The position numbers and the translations under genes are program-made. From assembly GCF_017921835.1 (NCBI RefSeq), contig NZ_JAGEMN010000001.1, positions 551,874 to 615,873 of the forward strand: a stretch of 64,000 nucleotides of DNA, in the 5' to 3' direction. Under the pieces are notes generated by a model. It was not told the origin of the DNA and searched no databases. It saw nothing but the letters and a program-made list of their open reading frames with translations. The stretch comes from Sporosarcina sp. 6E9 (lineage in GTDB: Bacteria > Bacillota > Bacilli > Bacillales_A > Planococcaceae). Shown here in pieces: positions 26,709-35,972 of the stretch; position 1 is the stretch's first letter, and each line of letters opens with the position of its first letter.

Positions 26709-27509
26709 CTATAGGTGGATTCGCTGTACTTTTTCCCAAAATGAATTATCTTTTAATTTAACCGTTTTAATGGTTTTATCGCTTAATTCGATTTTCAGGT
26801 TTTCAACTTTTCGAACACCGAGTGCCTCGTTATCCGCGGCCATAAGAGGAAAGTCATTTCCATCTTGATGAACATGCAGTTTCAATTTTCGGTCGCCACT
26901 TAAAATAAACGGTGACCCAAGTGTTCGATATTTATTATTATTCACTGAAGCAAGTTCAGTCACTTGAAAACAATTTAATAACGGGTCAACGACAGCGCCC
27001 TTAACGGATTTATTGTAGGCAGTACTTCCTGTTGGCGTCGATATGATTAGCCCGTCCCCAAGGAATGTCTCGAAAAGTTTATCATCAATGATCACATCAA
27101 GGACAAATGTCCGAATGATATTCGAGCGTATACTGAACTCATTTAAACAATAAAATTGACGGTGTTCGTCAATAGTCACTTCGATTAGTGGATATCTTCT
27201 TACTTCAATTTTTGTATCTCGGATGGCTTGCGTCATTTCATACAGGTTATTGTAATGGAAATCGCAATACAAACTATGTTTGCCACTTGTTGAAATCCCT
27301 GCGTAAAGGCAGTCTTGTCTGAATCCGGTTTTCCGAACCGCTTGTAGAAATGATCCATCGCCACCAATACTAATGATAATATTTGCGGTATTAAAATCAT
27401 CAGTTATTGTGAAACCTTCATGGGTCAGGGAATCTTCCACCATTGATTTTTTACTACGCGAGTCATTATCATGTTTACTATAAATATAAGCATTCATTCT
27501 ATTCGTCAC
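26709..27509 (-). CDS. nadK: NAD kinase (NadK2/YtdI type)
   Basis: Phosphorylates NAD to NADP. The 266-residue product has the GGDGSFLQAVRK motif (kinase GGDG), LGDGLIISTPTGSTAYNKSVKG (the second conserved motif) and the C-terminal beta sandwich. Length and N-terminus (MTNRMNAYIYSKHDN) match B. subtilis YtdI better than YjbN. The start is GTG at 27509, nine bases after AAAGGAG. The ATG four codons later and the TTG upstream are less likely. It is divergent from sppA, as in Bacillus. Confidence 0.93.
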   Translation of the reverse strand: MTNRMNAYIYSKHDNDSRSKKSMVEDSLTHEGFTITDDFNTANIIISIGGDGSFLQAVRKTGFRQDCLYAGISTSGKHSLYCDFHYNNLYEMTQAIRDTKIEVRRYPLIEVTIDEHRQFYCLNEFSIRSNIIRTFVLDVIIDDKLFETFLGDGLIISTPTGSTAYNKSVKGAVVDPLLNCFQVTELASVNNNKYRTLGSPFILSGDRKLKLHVHQDGNDFPLMAADNEALGVRKVENLKIELSDKTIKTVKLKDNSFWEKVQRIHL

Positions 27510-27614
27510 CTTGTACAACTCCTTTAATTTAAGCTATGATTATTCTAGCATGAATGAAACATTTTGGCGTACATACACGTATAGAGTTATGTAATTAAAA
27601 GGGAGGAAATTAAT

Positions 27615-28622
27615 ATGACAACAAAACGATGGATTGCTATCATCGTCGCATCAGCACTGTTAGTCGTCTCAATCGGTATTAATACGCTATCGTACATTTT
27701 TTCGAAAGATGTGGCGGGGTTTTTTGAGGAATTGTCTGCAACGTCTTCTACGGGCTATGGTCAACTCATAATTGAGGAAGGCGGGAATGATCAAATCGCC
27801 GTTCTTTCATTGGATGGCGTTATTCAAGACACAGGAAACGGATCCCCATTTTTTTTCGATGGTTACAATCACCAATTCTTTCTCAACCAATTATACGAGA
27901 TAAATGAAGACCATTCAATCAAAGGGGTGATTTTAAAAGTGAACTCCCCAGGTGGCGGTGTTGTCGAATCGGCGGAAATTTATGATGCCATTCGAACAAT
28001 CCAAGAAAATCGTGAGATACCTGTTTATGTTTCAATGGGCGGAATGGCTGCTTCTGGAGGATATTACGTAGCGGCTCCTGCTGACAAAATATACGTGAAC
28101 CATGAAACCATTACGGGTTCAATTGGTGTCATTATGGAAAGTGTAAACTACGCGGGACTTGCTGAAAAATATGGGATTGAATTTAATACAATTAAAACGG
28201 GACCCTATAAAGACATTATGAGTGGTTCTCGTAAAATGACGAATGAAGAACACGAAATGCTACAAGAAATGATCAATGATTCTTATGAACGCTTTGTAGA
28301 CATTATCGCTGATGGTCGCGGAATGAGTGTAGCTGACGTGAAAAAGGTAGCGGATGGCCGGATTATGAATGGCCGACAAGCAATCGAAAACGGACTTGCG
28401 GATGAATACGGTAAAGCTGGAGATGTGATTGCTGCAATGCAGGAAGATCATAATCTAGAAAAAGCAACTGTTTTTGAATACACGATGAATGAGAGCTGGA
28501 GTTCATTATTCGGACTTAAAGCAAAAAATTTATTTGGCGGAAATCTCGAATCAGAACTAATCGGTAAACTATTATCCGATTATAATGCACCAAGAATGAT
28601 GTATTTATATGGTGAAAAATAA
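27615..28622 (+). CDS. sppA: Signal peptide peptidase SppA
   Basis: A membrane-anchored serine protease that degrades cleaved signal peptides. The 335-residue product has one N-terminal membrane helix (about residues 6-28), the Ser-Lys catalytic pair at Ser147 (GGMAASGGYYVAAPADKIY) and Lys199 (TGPYKDIMSG), at the positions known for the B. subtilis enzyme, and the NSPGGGV motif. GGGAGG precedes the ATG. The next gene starts 13 bases after the stop, so sppA and the RDD gene form an operon. Confidence 0.95.
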   Translation: MTTKRWIAIIVASALLVVSIGINTLSYIFSKDVAGFFEELSATSSTGYGQLIIEEGGNDQIAVLSLDGVIQDTGNGSPFFFDGYNHQFFLNQLYEINEDHSIKGVILKVNSPGGGVVESAEIYDAIRTIQENREIPVYVSMGGMAASGGYYVAAPADKIYVNHETITGSIGVIMESVNYAGLAEKYGIEFNTIKTGPYKDIMSGSRKMTNEEHEMLQEMINDSYERFVDIIADGRGMSVADVKKVADGRIMNGRQAIENGLADEYGKAGDVIAAMQEDHNLEKATVFEYTMNESWSSLFGLKAKNLFGGNLESELIGKLLSDYNAPRMMYLYGEK

Positions 28623-28634
28623 GGAGGGCTAGGC

Positions 28635-29228
28635 ATGTCGGAAAAAAGCGAGTTTGATACAAATCCGGTTGTCGAAGCCCCATTGAATGAGCTCGCACCG
28701 GAAAAAGAACGAATAATAGAAAGTAATGCGTATCAACAGAAATTGGCCGGTTTTTGGACGCGGTTTTGGGCTTATACGATTGACATTATTGTTTTATATG
28801 CCATAAGCGGTATCATGATTAAACCGATTTTTAGAGCATTCAATTTACCTATAGAGAATCCATCGTTTTTGTTCTTTACAACTTATAAAGCGACAATACT
28901 CATCGTTTTACTTCTTTACTTTGCATTAATGACAAAGTATTTGCAGCAAACCGTTGGTAAAATAATTATGGGAATTAAAGTAGTATCGAATGATCATTCA
29001 CAACTGTCCTGGAATACAATCATCTTTCGTGAAATAATCGGAAGGTTTATTTCAAAACTATTAGTCATTCCTTACTTGCTTGTAGCGTTTACACCCAAAA
29101 AAGAAGCGTTGCACGATATCTTTGCAGATACGAATGTGATTCATGAAGATGCTTACGAAAAAAAAGCACAATTACACAATTTCGTGGAAAATAGGGGCGA
29201 ACAGTTGCCAGACGGGACTATCATTTAG
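28635..29228 (+). CDS. yteJ: RDD-family membrane protein YteJ
   Basis: A 197-residue protein with an acidic N-terminus, then an RDD domain: AGFWTRFWAYTIDIIVLYAISG carries the conserved R and D of helix 1, helix 2 lies near residues 80-98, the QQTVGKIIMGIKVV stretch follows, and a third helix lies near 138-150. Function is unknown. It is co-transcribed with sppA, an arrangement conserved in Bacillus where YteJ has been linked to SppA. GGAGGG lies before the ATG. Confidence 0.88.
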   Translation: MSEKSEFDTNPVVEAPLNELAPEKERIIESNAYQQKLAGFWTRFWAYTIDIIVLYAISGIMIKPIFRAFNLPIENPSFLFFTTYKATILIVLLLYFALMTKYLQQTVGKIIMGIKVVSNDHSQLSWNTIIFREIIGRFISKLLVIPYLLVAFTPKKEALHDIFADTNVIHEDAYEKKAQLHNFVENRGEQLPDGTII

Positions 29229-29260
29229 TAAGATAAATGAAGAAAGGGAGGCGTTTATTA

Positions 29261-29767
29261 ATGGTCAAAGTTACATTTAAGAACGATCCTGTTACATTAA
29301 TTGGAAATGAAGTTAAAGTTGGTGACAACGCACCCGACTTTACAGTATTGAGTACTGATCTCAATCCGGTAACACTTGCAGATTCCAAAGGTAAGATTAG
29401 ACTTATAAGTGTTGTTCCTTCAATTGACACAGGTGTCTGTTCGAAACAAACTCAAAAATTTAATGAAGAAGCATCATCACTTGGAGAAGACGTTGAAGTA
29501 CTGACTATTTCAGTAGACTTGCCGTTTGCACAAAAACGTTGGAGCGAAGCAGGTGGAGTTGACTCTCTACAAATGCTTTCCGATCACCGAGATTTTTCAT
29601 TCGGAGAAGCGTATGGTGTAGGAATCGAAGAACTTAGATTACTTGCACGTTCAATCTTCGTAGTCGATCAAGATGATAAAGTGACTTATGTTGAATATGT
29701 ATCAGAAGTAACTGATCACCCGAATTACGAAAAAGCACTTGAAGCTGTAAAAGCCGCTACAAAATAA
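29261..29767 (+). CDS. tpx: Thiol peroxidase Tpx lacking the resolving cysteine
   Basis: An atypical 2-Cys peroxiredoxin homologue of 168 residues. The peroxidatic Cys60 is in [15 protein letters not shown], and the family segments [17 protein letters not shown] and [23 protein letters not shown] are kept. In Tpx the resolving cysteine lies in a RWCGANG-like motif; here the same place reads RWSEAGG with Ser95, and no second cysteine exists anywhere in the protein. It would have to work as a 1-Cys enzyme using an external thiol, such as bacillithiol. The start at 29261 follows AAAGGGAGG. Confidence 0.93.
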   Translation: MVKVTFKNDPVTLIGNEVKVGDNAPDFTVLSTDLNPVTLADSKGKIRLISVVPSIDTGVCSKQTQKFNEEASSLGEDVEVLTISVDLPFAQKRWSEAGGVDSLQMLSDHRDFSFGEAYGVGIEELRLLARSIFVVDQDDKVTYVEYVSEVTDHPNYEKALEAVKAATK

Positions 29768-29773
29768 TTCACG

Positions 29774-29799
29774 AACCCACTCGGAGACGGGTGGGTTTT
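29774..29799 (+). terminator. Short hairpin after tpx, possible terminator
   Basis: aacccac (29774-29780) pairs with gtgggtt (29791-29797), then tt. The T tract is short and ytxK follows within 25 bases, so read-through is likely. Confidence 0.5.
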
Positions 29800-29818
29800 G
29801 TAAGTAGAGGGATAGAAT

Positions 29819-30736
29819 ATGACGAATACAGAGAATATATTCAATTTTATAGATCGATATGCCGAAAAAGCGGATATGCTTTACTTGGAAGCGATCATCG
29901 AAGCGTGCAACGAATGGATTGAAGGCACTCATGCACCGGCTTTAACGAACAATGTATCAAAAGAAGAAATTAGGCGAGGAATACAATTAGCTGTATTAAA
30001 AGGAATGAAACAACATGCTCAACCGAACCATCAAATGACACCAGATTCAATTGGGTTATTAATCGGACATATTGCGAGCAAACTTGCAGGTGATAAAGAA
30101 AATATTACGTTGTTAGATCCCGCGGTCGGAACAGGTAATTTGCTGTTTTCAGTCATGAATACATTAGATAAAAATGTTTCAGCGAGCGCAGTAGAAATTG
30201 ATGAATTGCTCGTGAGACTTTCAGCTGTTCTTGCAGAACTACTTGAACAACAGGTTGTATATTTAGTTCAAGATGCTTTACGCCCGCTATTAATCGATCC
30301 GGTGGATATTGCGATTAGTGATTTGCCGGTCGGTTATTATCCAGATGATGATAATGCTTTGAATTATGAACTAATGGCTGAAGAAGGGCATGCGTTTGCC
30401 CATCATTTGTTTATTGAACAGTCCATGAATCATACAAAGCCAGGTGGCTACGGAATTTTTGTCATTCCGGCGAACTTATTCGAATCAGAACAAGCTGCGA
30501 AACTACATCCATTTTTCAAGCAAAAAGCAATTATTCGAGCGCTCATTCAACTGCCAGCGACATTATTTAAAAATGTTGCCCATGAAAAAAGCATCTTAGT
30601 CCTACAAAAGCCATTTCTTGAAACAAAACCCTTAAAAGATGTATTATTGGCCCAAGTGCCTAACATGTCAGATAAAAATGCAATGGCTCGTTTTCTTCAA
30701 AAGATTGACGAGTGGGCTGAAAAAGATTTAAAGTGA
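29819..30736 (+). CDS. ytxK: YtxK, N6-adenine-methylase-like protein
   Basis: A 305-residue class I SAM-dependent methyltransferase-like protein. The SAM motif is LLDPAVGTGNLLFSVM. The NPPY-like catalytic motif of N6-adenine methylases is replaced by SDLPVGYYP, as I recall for the YtxK family in general. The protein is therefore unlikely to be a normal DNA methyltransferase; its substrate is unknown. It lies between tpx and ackA, the same order as in B. subtilis, and ackA follows after 34 bases. Confidence 0.85.
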   Translation: MTNTENIFNFIDRYAEKADMLYLEAIIEACNEWIEGTHAPALTNNVSKEEIRRGIQLAVLKGMKQHAQPNHQMTPDSIGLLIGHIASKLAGDKENITLLDPAVGTGNLLFSVMNTLDKNVSASAVEIDELLVRLSAVLAELLEQQVVYLVQDALRPLLIDPVDIAISDLPVGYYPDDDNALNYELMAEEGHAFAHHLFIEQSMNHTKPGGYGIFVIPANLFESEQAAKLHPFFKQKAIIRALIQLPATLFKNVAHEKSILVLQKPFLETKPLKDVLLAQVPNMSDKNAMARFLQKIDEWAEKDLK

Positions 30737-30770
30737 AAAAGTTTAGAAACAATTAAGGAGTCGTTTTATT

Positions 30771-31961
30771 ATGCCGATTATTATAGCAATCAACGCAGGG
30801 AGTTCTTCATTAAAATATCAACTTCTAGATATGCCATCCGAAGTTGTAACTGCGAAAGGTCAAATTGAACGAATTGGTATGACCGATTCAACGTTTTCCA
30901 TTAAATCCGATTTTGGAAAAACAGAGACAGAACAACCGATTAAAGATCACGCAGCAGCAGTAAAATTACTGTTGGATATGTTAATTTCAGAGGGGATTGT
31001 AAAATCTTATGATGAAATTGATGGTGTGGGACACCGTGTCGTTCATGGTGGAGAAATGTTTAGTGATTCAGTCTTAATCACTGACGAAATTCTAGAGAAG
31101 CTTGAAACGATAGCTCATTTAGCGCCGTTACATAATCCGGCGAATATGGTCGGTATTAAAGAATTTAAAAAAGCTTTGCCGATGGTGCCAGCAGTTGCCA
31201 TTTTTGATACAGCTTTTCACCAGACAATGCCGGAAAGTTCATTTCTATATCCACTACCATATGAGTACTATGAAAAGTATGGGATTCGTAAATACGGCTT
31301 TCACGGAACCAGCCATAAATATGTAACTGAGCGGGCGGCCGAAATGTTAAATCGGCCACTTAATACGACACGACTTATTTCTTGTCACCTCGGAAATGGT
31401 GCCAGTATCGCTGCGGTTCAAGGTGGGAAGTCCTTAGACACATCAATGGGGTTCACGCCGCTAGCGGGAGTAACAATGGGTACACGGTCCGGGAATATCG
31501 ACCCGGCGTTAATTCCTTACATTATGGAACAAACAGGGAAATCGGTGGAAGAAGTACTAGATGTATTAAACAAAGAATCAGGTATGCTTGCCATGTCCGG
31601 ATTCTCAAGTGATCTTCGAGATATCGAAATCGAAGCTAACAAGGGCAATAAGCGTGCCCAACTTGCGCTCGATGTTTTTGCGGATCGCATACACAAATAT
31701 ATCGGCTCCTATGCAGCGCGAATGGGCGGTGTCGATGCAATCATCTTTACAGCTGGAATTGGTGAAAATTCAGACACAATCAGAGCAAAAGTTATTGAAG
31801 GATTGGAATTTATGGGCGTATACTGCGACCCGGATTTAAATAATATCCGTGGAGAAGAAGTATATATCAGCCACCCATATTCACCAGTGAAAGTGCTCGT
31901 CATCCCAACGAACGAAGAGGTAATGCTTGCACGTGATACAATGCGTGTAGCTGGGTTGTAA
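30771..31961 (+). CDS. ackA: Acetate kinase
   Basis: Interconverts acetate plus ATP with acetyl phosphate. The 396-residue length is typical. Motifs include [14 protein letters not shown] at the N-terminus, [11 protein letters not shown], the [10 protein letters not shown] loop, [13 protein letters not shown] and the C-terminal [16 protein letters not shown] precedes the ATG. With acsA and a second acyl-CoA synthetase nearby, the window holds both overflow and uptake routes for acetate. I see no good cre in the short upstream gap, although B. subtilis ackA is activated by CcpA. Confidence 0.97.
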   Translation: MPIIIAINAGSSSLKYQLLDMPSEVVTAKGQIERIGMTDSTFSIKSDFGKTETEQPIKDHAAAVKLLLDMLISEGIVKSYDEIDGVGHRVVHGGEMFSDSVLITDEILEKLETIAHLAPLHNPANMVGIKEFKKALPMVPAVAIFDTAFHQTMPESSFLYPLPYEYYEKYGIRKYGFHGTSHKYVTERAAEMLNRPLNTTRLISCHLGNGASIAAVQGGKSLDTSMGFTPLAGVTMGTRSGNIDPALIPYIMEQTGKSVEEVLDVLNKESGMLAMSGFSSDLRDIEIEANKGNKRAQLALDVFADRIHKYIGSYAARMGGVDAIIFTAGIGENSDTIRAKVIEGLEFMGVYCDPDLNNIRGEEVYISHPYSPVKVLVIPTNEEVMLARDTMRVAGL

Positions 31962-31963
31962 AA

Positions 31964-32006
31964 AATAAAACGAGTTGTTCCCGAAAACGGAACAACTCGT
32001 TTTATT
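31964..32006. terminator. Bidirectional terminator between ackA and the universal stress protein gene
   Basis: aataaaacgagttgttcc (31964-31981) pairs perfectly with ggaacaactcgttttatt (31989-32006). Confidence 0.93.
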
Positions 32007-32007
32007 A

Positions 32008-32463
32008 TTATTTCAATTCATCTTCTGGTGTTCGGATAACTAACACGTCACATTTTGCGGAACGAACAATATTCTCAGAAACACTACCAATCAAGAAACG
32101 CTCCACTGCATTTAGCCCGGTTGCTCCGCAGATGATTAAATCTGCTTGAATTTTTTTAGATAGATCTTTTGATATCATCGTTTTTGGTGAACCGTACTCA
32201 ACTATGATATTTACATTTTCTAGTCCGGTGGCTAAAGCCTTTAACCTATATTCTTCTAATAGTTCAGTCGCAAATGATTGAGCGCGTTCTGCGATTGAAC
32301 GATCATAGGCTTCGACAGCTGCATATGAACGTGTGTCGATAATGTTCACTAAATTTAATGTCGCATTATTTCTACCGGCAATCCCTACTGACTTTTTAAA
32401 AGCCCACTCAGATTCCTTTGAACCGTCTACTGCGACAATGATTTGATTGTATTGTAATGTCAT
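32008..32463 (-). CDS. Universal stress protein UspA family
   Basis: A single-domain Usp of 151 residues. It starts with YNQIIVAVDGSKESEWAFKKS and carries the ATP-binding motif GATGLNAVERFLIGSVSENIVRSAKCDVLVIR, which corresponds to G-2X-G-9X-G(S/T), so it should bind ATP. The specific role is unknown. The ATG at 32463 lies behind GGAGGAG. Upstream is a 236-base divergent region shared with ald. Confidence 0.92.
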   Translation of the reverse strand: MTLQYNQIIVAVDGSKESEWAFKKSVGIAGRNNATLNLVNIIDTRSYAAVEAYDRSIAERAQSFATELLEEYRLKALATGLENVNIIVEYGSPKTMISKDLSKKIQADLIICGATGLNAVERFLIGSVSENIVRSAKCDVLVIRTPEDELK

Positions 32464-32699
32464 AACTAACTCCTCCATTCCCTTATACTATATATACCTT
32501 CTACAAATAAAAATAAAACCCTTTTCATTAAGGAATTTCTCATAAAATCATGACAAATTTGTGAATAATATAAGATATGATCGAATTTGCCTAAGAATTA
32601 GTAAGATACAAGCATTATTCGATTATTTCTGTTACTATAAAAAGCAGTTGTCTACATAGGAAAGACAGTAAGTTGCTTTTCATAGAAAGGGGTACGTTA

Positions 32700-33818
32700 A
32701 TGCGTATTGGAGTTCCGAAAGAAATACTAAACAATGAAAACCGCGTTGCAATGACTCCAGCCGGTGCCTATACATTAACATCAGCTGGTCATGAAGTGTT
32801 CATAGAAACAGGTGCTGGCCTTGGGTCAGGCTTTACAGACACTGACTATGTTGAGGCTGGAGCAACAATCGTCTTAAGTGCAAAAGAAGCATGGAATACC
32901 GACATGATTATGAAAGTTAAAGAGCCTAAAAAAGCCGAGTACGACTATTTTCGTGAAGGGCAAATTATTTTTACGTACCTTCACCTTGCACCAGAAGCTG
33001 AATTGACAAAAGCATTACTAGAGAAAAAAGTAACGGGAATTGCTTATGAAACTGTACAACTACCAAATAATACCTTGCCATTACTCGCACCGATGAGTGA
33101 AGTTGCCGGTCGTATGGCGACCCAGATTGGTGCGCAATATCTACAGAAAACAAATGGTGGTAAAGGTATTCTGCTTGGCGGAATTCCCGGGGTCCCTCGC
33201 GGAAAAGTAGTCATAATTGGTGGAGGTATTGCGGGTACTAACGCTGCGCGTGTTGCGATTGGATTGGGCGCTCAAGTAACTGTCATTGACCTCTCAATAG
33301 AGCGACTTCGTCAGTTAGAGGAATTATTCGGTTATGATGTACAAACACTTGTATCAAATCCATTTAATATTGCGAAAGCTGTAAAAGATGCGGATCTTGT
33401 TATTGGAGCCGTACTAATCCCCGGCGCTAAAGCCCCGAAGTTAGTATCGGAAGAAATGGTGAAATCAATGGGTCCGGGATCCGTCCTTGTCGACATTGCA
33501 ATTGACCAAGGCGGTATATTTGAAACTTCTGATCGGGTTACAACTCATGATGAACCAACATATGTTAGACACGACGTTGTTCATTACGCGGTTGCAAATA
33601 TGCCCGGTGCTGTTCCAAGAACATCTACAATTGGTTTAACAAACAATACAGTACCTTACGCGCTTCAAATTACCAATAAAGGTGTAAAGCAAGCTTGTCT
33701 TGACAATCTTGCGCTACAAAAAGGAATCAACACATACAACGGATTTGTAACTTATAAAGCTGTAGCAGAAGCGCAAAACCTTGAATATGTTCCTGTTGAA
33801 AAATTATTAAAAGAATAA
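32700..33818 (+). CDS. ald: Alanine dehydrogenase
   Basis: Catalyses NAD-dependent reversible deamination of L-alanine to pyruvate. The 372-residue product has the N-terminal [22 protein letters not shown], the catalytic region [17 protein letters not shown] with the active histidine, the Rossmann motif [18 protein letters not shown] and [14 protein letters not shown]. In Bacillus this enzyme is needed for sporulation and growth on alanine. The start at 32700 is behind AAAGGGG; the longer frame adds nine residues of leader. A clean terminator follows. Confidence 0.96.
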   Translation: MRIGVPKEILNNENRVAMTPAGAYTLTSAGHEVFIETGAGLGSGFTDTDYVEAGATIVLSAKEAWNTDMIMKVKEPKKAEYDYFREGQIIFTYLHLAPEAELTKALLEKKVTGIAYETVQLPNNTLPLLAPMSEVAGRMATQIGAQYLQKTNGGKGILLGGIPGVPRGKVVIIGGGIAGTNAARVAIGLGAQVTVIDLSIERLRQLEELFGYDVQTLVSNPFNIAKAVKDADLVIGAVLIPGAKAPKLVSEEMVKSMGPGSVLVDIAIDQGGIFETSDRVTTHDEPTYVRHDVVHYAVANMPGAVPRTSTIGLTNNTVPYALQITNKGVKQACLDNLALQKGINTYNGFVTYKAVAEAQNLEYVPVEKLLKE

Positions 33819-33820
33819 AC

Positions 33821-33852
33821 AAAGGCTGCCTTCAATTGGCAGCCTTTTTATT
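33821..33852 (+). terminator. Terminator after ald
   Basis: aaaggctgcc (33821-33830) pairs with ggcagccttt (33838-33847), then T. Confidence 0.92.
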
Positions 33853-33904
33853 TTCTGGACTATCGCTATAAAGCAGGATCTCCTGTATGAAAATGTCAAA
33901 CAAC

Positions 33905-33943
33905 GAAAAACGAGTACTTGAACGAAAAATCATTCAAGTACTC
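33905..33943 (-). terminator. Terminator of the M24 peptidase gene
   Basis: On the minus strand gagtacttgaa pairs with ttcaagtactc (33933-33943 with 33912-33922), followed by gttttt. It is almost the same hairpin as at 18352-18385. Confidence 0.8.
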
Positions 33944-33974
33944 AGACAGATTTTGATTTATTTTTTCTCTACGA

Positions 33975-35075
33975 TTATTTCGGTTCAATAATTTGAAGTT
34001 CTTTTGGAAACTTCGTAAGGACTTCTACTCCGTTAGCTGTAACAACAACATCATCTTCAATGCGAACGCCTGTAACATCTGGTTTATAGATTCCAGGTTC
34101 GATTGTAAAGACCATGCCTTCTTCCAACGCCATTTCATTTGCACCTGTTATTGACGGGTATTCATGAACGGAAATTCCGAGACCATGTCCGATTCGATGT
34201 GTGAAATACTCACCAAATCCGGCATCATCGATAATGTTTCGCGCTGCCTCGTCGATTTCCTTCGCTTTAACACCAGGTCGAACTAAATCGACAGCTGCTT
34301 GTTCAGCTTTTTTGACAGTTTCATAAATTTCTCGTTTCGCCTCAGTCGGTTCACCGAAAGCGACAGTTCTTGTGATGTCAGAACAATAACCATTGTAAAC
34401 AACGCCAAGGTCGAACAGTATGAAATCGCCTTGCTCGATTTTGCGATCTCCAGGAACTCCGTGCGGTGAGGCGGTTTTTGGACCGGAAAGTACCATCGTC
34501 TCGAAAGACATTTTTTGAACGCCTTTTTTCTTCATTTCAAATTCAATCGCCATGAGGATTTCAAGCTCTGTTTTACCTTCCGCAATTTCACGACAGCCTA
34601 CTTCAATTGCATAATCGGCAAGTTCAGCTGCAATGCGCAAGTTAGCGAGTTCCTCTTCATTTTTAATAACTCTCATGCTGTTTAATTTTTCGTCAAGTCG
34701 GTGAAAGGTCGCCCCCTTGAATAATTCCGTCATGCGTTCTAGTCGTTCAACCGTCAAATGGGATTTCTCGATTGCGACTGATGCAGGAGCAATTTTGCGG
34801 TTTTCAACCGCCTTTAACACGACATCCCACGCATCTTCAGTGTCAACATGGCCGATTACCTCATGTGGCCAACCTGTTGCTTTTGCATCTGGAACTTCCA
34901 TCAATGGGCAGATGAGAAAAGGGTCTGCGTCTTTGAATAGCATGACGCCTAAAAGTCGTTCGTGTGGGGTGCTGTCAAATCCAGATATGTAAAAAACATT
35001 ATCAGGTGTCGTAATAAATGCCGCGTCAATGTCTTGTTCTTGTAAATACTTTTGAATTTCTGTTACGTTAGTCAA
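33975..35075 (-). CDS. M24-family Xaa-Pro peptidase
   Basis: A creatinase-fold metallopeptidase of 366 residues that removes residues next to proline. The N-terminal creatinase domain (VFYISGFDSTPHERLLG) precedes the dimetal domain. The five ligands are visible: two Asp in FDLGVVYNGYCSDITRTVAFG, His in HRIGHGLGISVHEYP, and Glu in FTIEPGIY and in RIEDDVVV. The start is TTG at 35075, eight bases after AAGGAGG. The longer frame upstream crosses that site. It is divergent from ytkL. Confidence 0.92.
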   Translation of the reverse strand: MTNVTEIQKYLQEQDIDAAFITTPDNVFYISGFDSTPHERLLGVMLFKDADPFLICPLMEVPDAKATGWPHEVIGHVDTEDAWDVVLKAVENRKIAPASVAIEKSHLTVERLERMTELFKGATFHRLDEKLNSMRVIKNEEELANLRIAAELADYAIEVGCREIAEGKTELEILMAIEFEMKKKGVQKMSFETMVLSGPKTASPHGVPGDRKIEQGDFILFDLGVVYNGYCSDITRTVAFGEPTEAKREIYETVKKAEQAAVDLVRPGVKAKEIDEAARNIIDDAGFGEYFTHRIGHGLGISVHEYPSITGANEMALEEGMVFTIEPGIYKPDVTGVRIEDDVVVTANGVEVLTKFPKELQIIEPK

Positions 35076-35194
35076 AGTAGTAGCCTCCTTATGTTCTAGC
35101 TTAATCATACCAAAAAAGAGGTGTTTCCGACAATATTATAGAAGGTAAGAGAGTGATGCTATTTATCTCGAATTATTAATTGGAGGGAATTTAG

Positions 35195-35875
35195 ATGCAA
35201 ATATCCTATCATGGTCATTCAATTGTCAAAATAAAAACAGGTGAATTTACGATTCTAATCGATCCATTCATAAATGGGAATAAGTTAACGGACCTCGTTG
35301 TTGAAAACGAGAAACCCGATGTGATATTGCTAACGCATGGACATAATGATCACGTCGGCGACACTGTGGAAATTGCAAAAGCGAACGATGCGCTTGTTGT
35401 GGCTCCGAATGAGCTGGCAATTTATATGGGTATGCAAGGTCTCCGTACGCATGGCATGAATTTGGGTGGCGCGAAAGAGTTTGAATTTGGAACTGTTAAA
35501 TTCACACAAGCCTTTCATAGTTCATCCTACCAAACAGAAGATGATGAATTTATTTACACGGGTATGCCTGCAGGGATTTTATTCACGGCTGAAGGGAAAA
35601 CAATTTATCATGCCGGAGACACGGCGCTCTTTGGAGATATGGAACTGATTGGTAGACGACATCCTATCGACGTTGCCTTTCTACCGATTGGCGATAATTT
35701 TACAATGGGACCAAAGGATGCGGCCTATGCGGTTAAATTATTAAATCCAAAATTAACAATTCCAGTTCATTTCAATACATTTCCGCCCATTGAACAAAAT
35801 CCTGAAGTCTTTAAAGCACTTGTGCTCAAGCATGAGGTGAAGATAATGACGCCAGGTGAAGTATTCGAATGCTAA
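35195..35875 (+). CDS. ytkL: UPF0173 metal-dependent hydrolase YtkL
   Basis: A metallo-beta-lactamase-fold hydrolase of 226 residues with the HxHxDH motif in [12 protein letters not shown], a second metal histidine in the AFHSSSY run, and [13 protein letters not shown]. It starts [13 protein letters not shown], typical of UPF0173. The substrate is unknown. GGAGGG precedes the ATG. It heads the ytkL-ytoI-ytpI-nrnA-dnaE order known from Bacillus and is followed by a perfect terminator. Confidence 0.92.
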   Translation: MQISYHGHSIVKIKTGEFTILIDPFINGNKLTDLVVENEKPDVILLTHGHNDHVGDTVEIAKANDALVVAPNELAIYMGMQGLRTHGMNLGGAKEFEFGTVKFTQAFHSSSYQTEDDEFIYTGMPAGILFTAEGKTIYHAGDTALFGDMELIGRRHPIDVAFLPIGDNFTMGPKDAAYAVKLLNPKLTIPVHFNTFPPIEQNPEVFKALVLKHEVKIMTPGEVFEC

Positions 35876-35880
35876 GTTTT

Positions 35881-35919
35881 CGATCCGGCCCTTATAATGA
35901 AGTGGCCGGATCGTTTTTA
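35881..35919 (+). terminator. Terminator after ytkL
   Basis: cgatccggcc (35881-35890) pairs with ggccggatcg (35904-35913), then ttttt. Confidence 0.92.
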
Positions 35920-35972
35920 TATTATTTTGTGGTAGAATAGACAATAGATACCACCATAGAAAAGGTGAAGAA

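Noticed and set aside
29819..30736. ytxK as a restriction-modification methylase
   Set aside because: The catalytic NPPY motif is SDLPVG, which is normal for YtxK, and no restriction gene is nearby.
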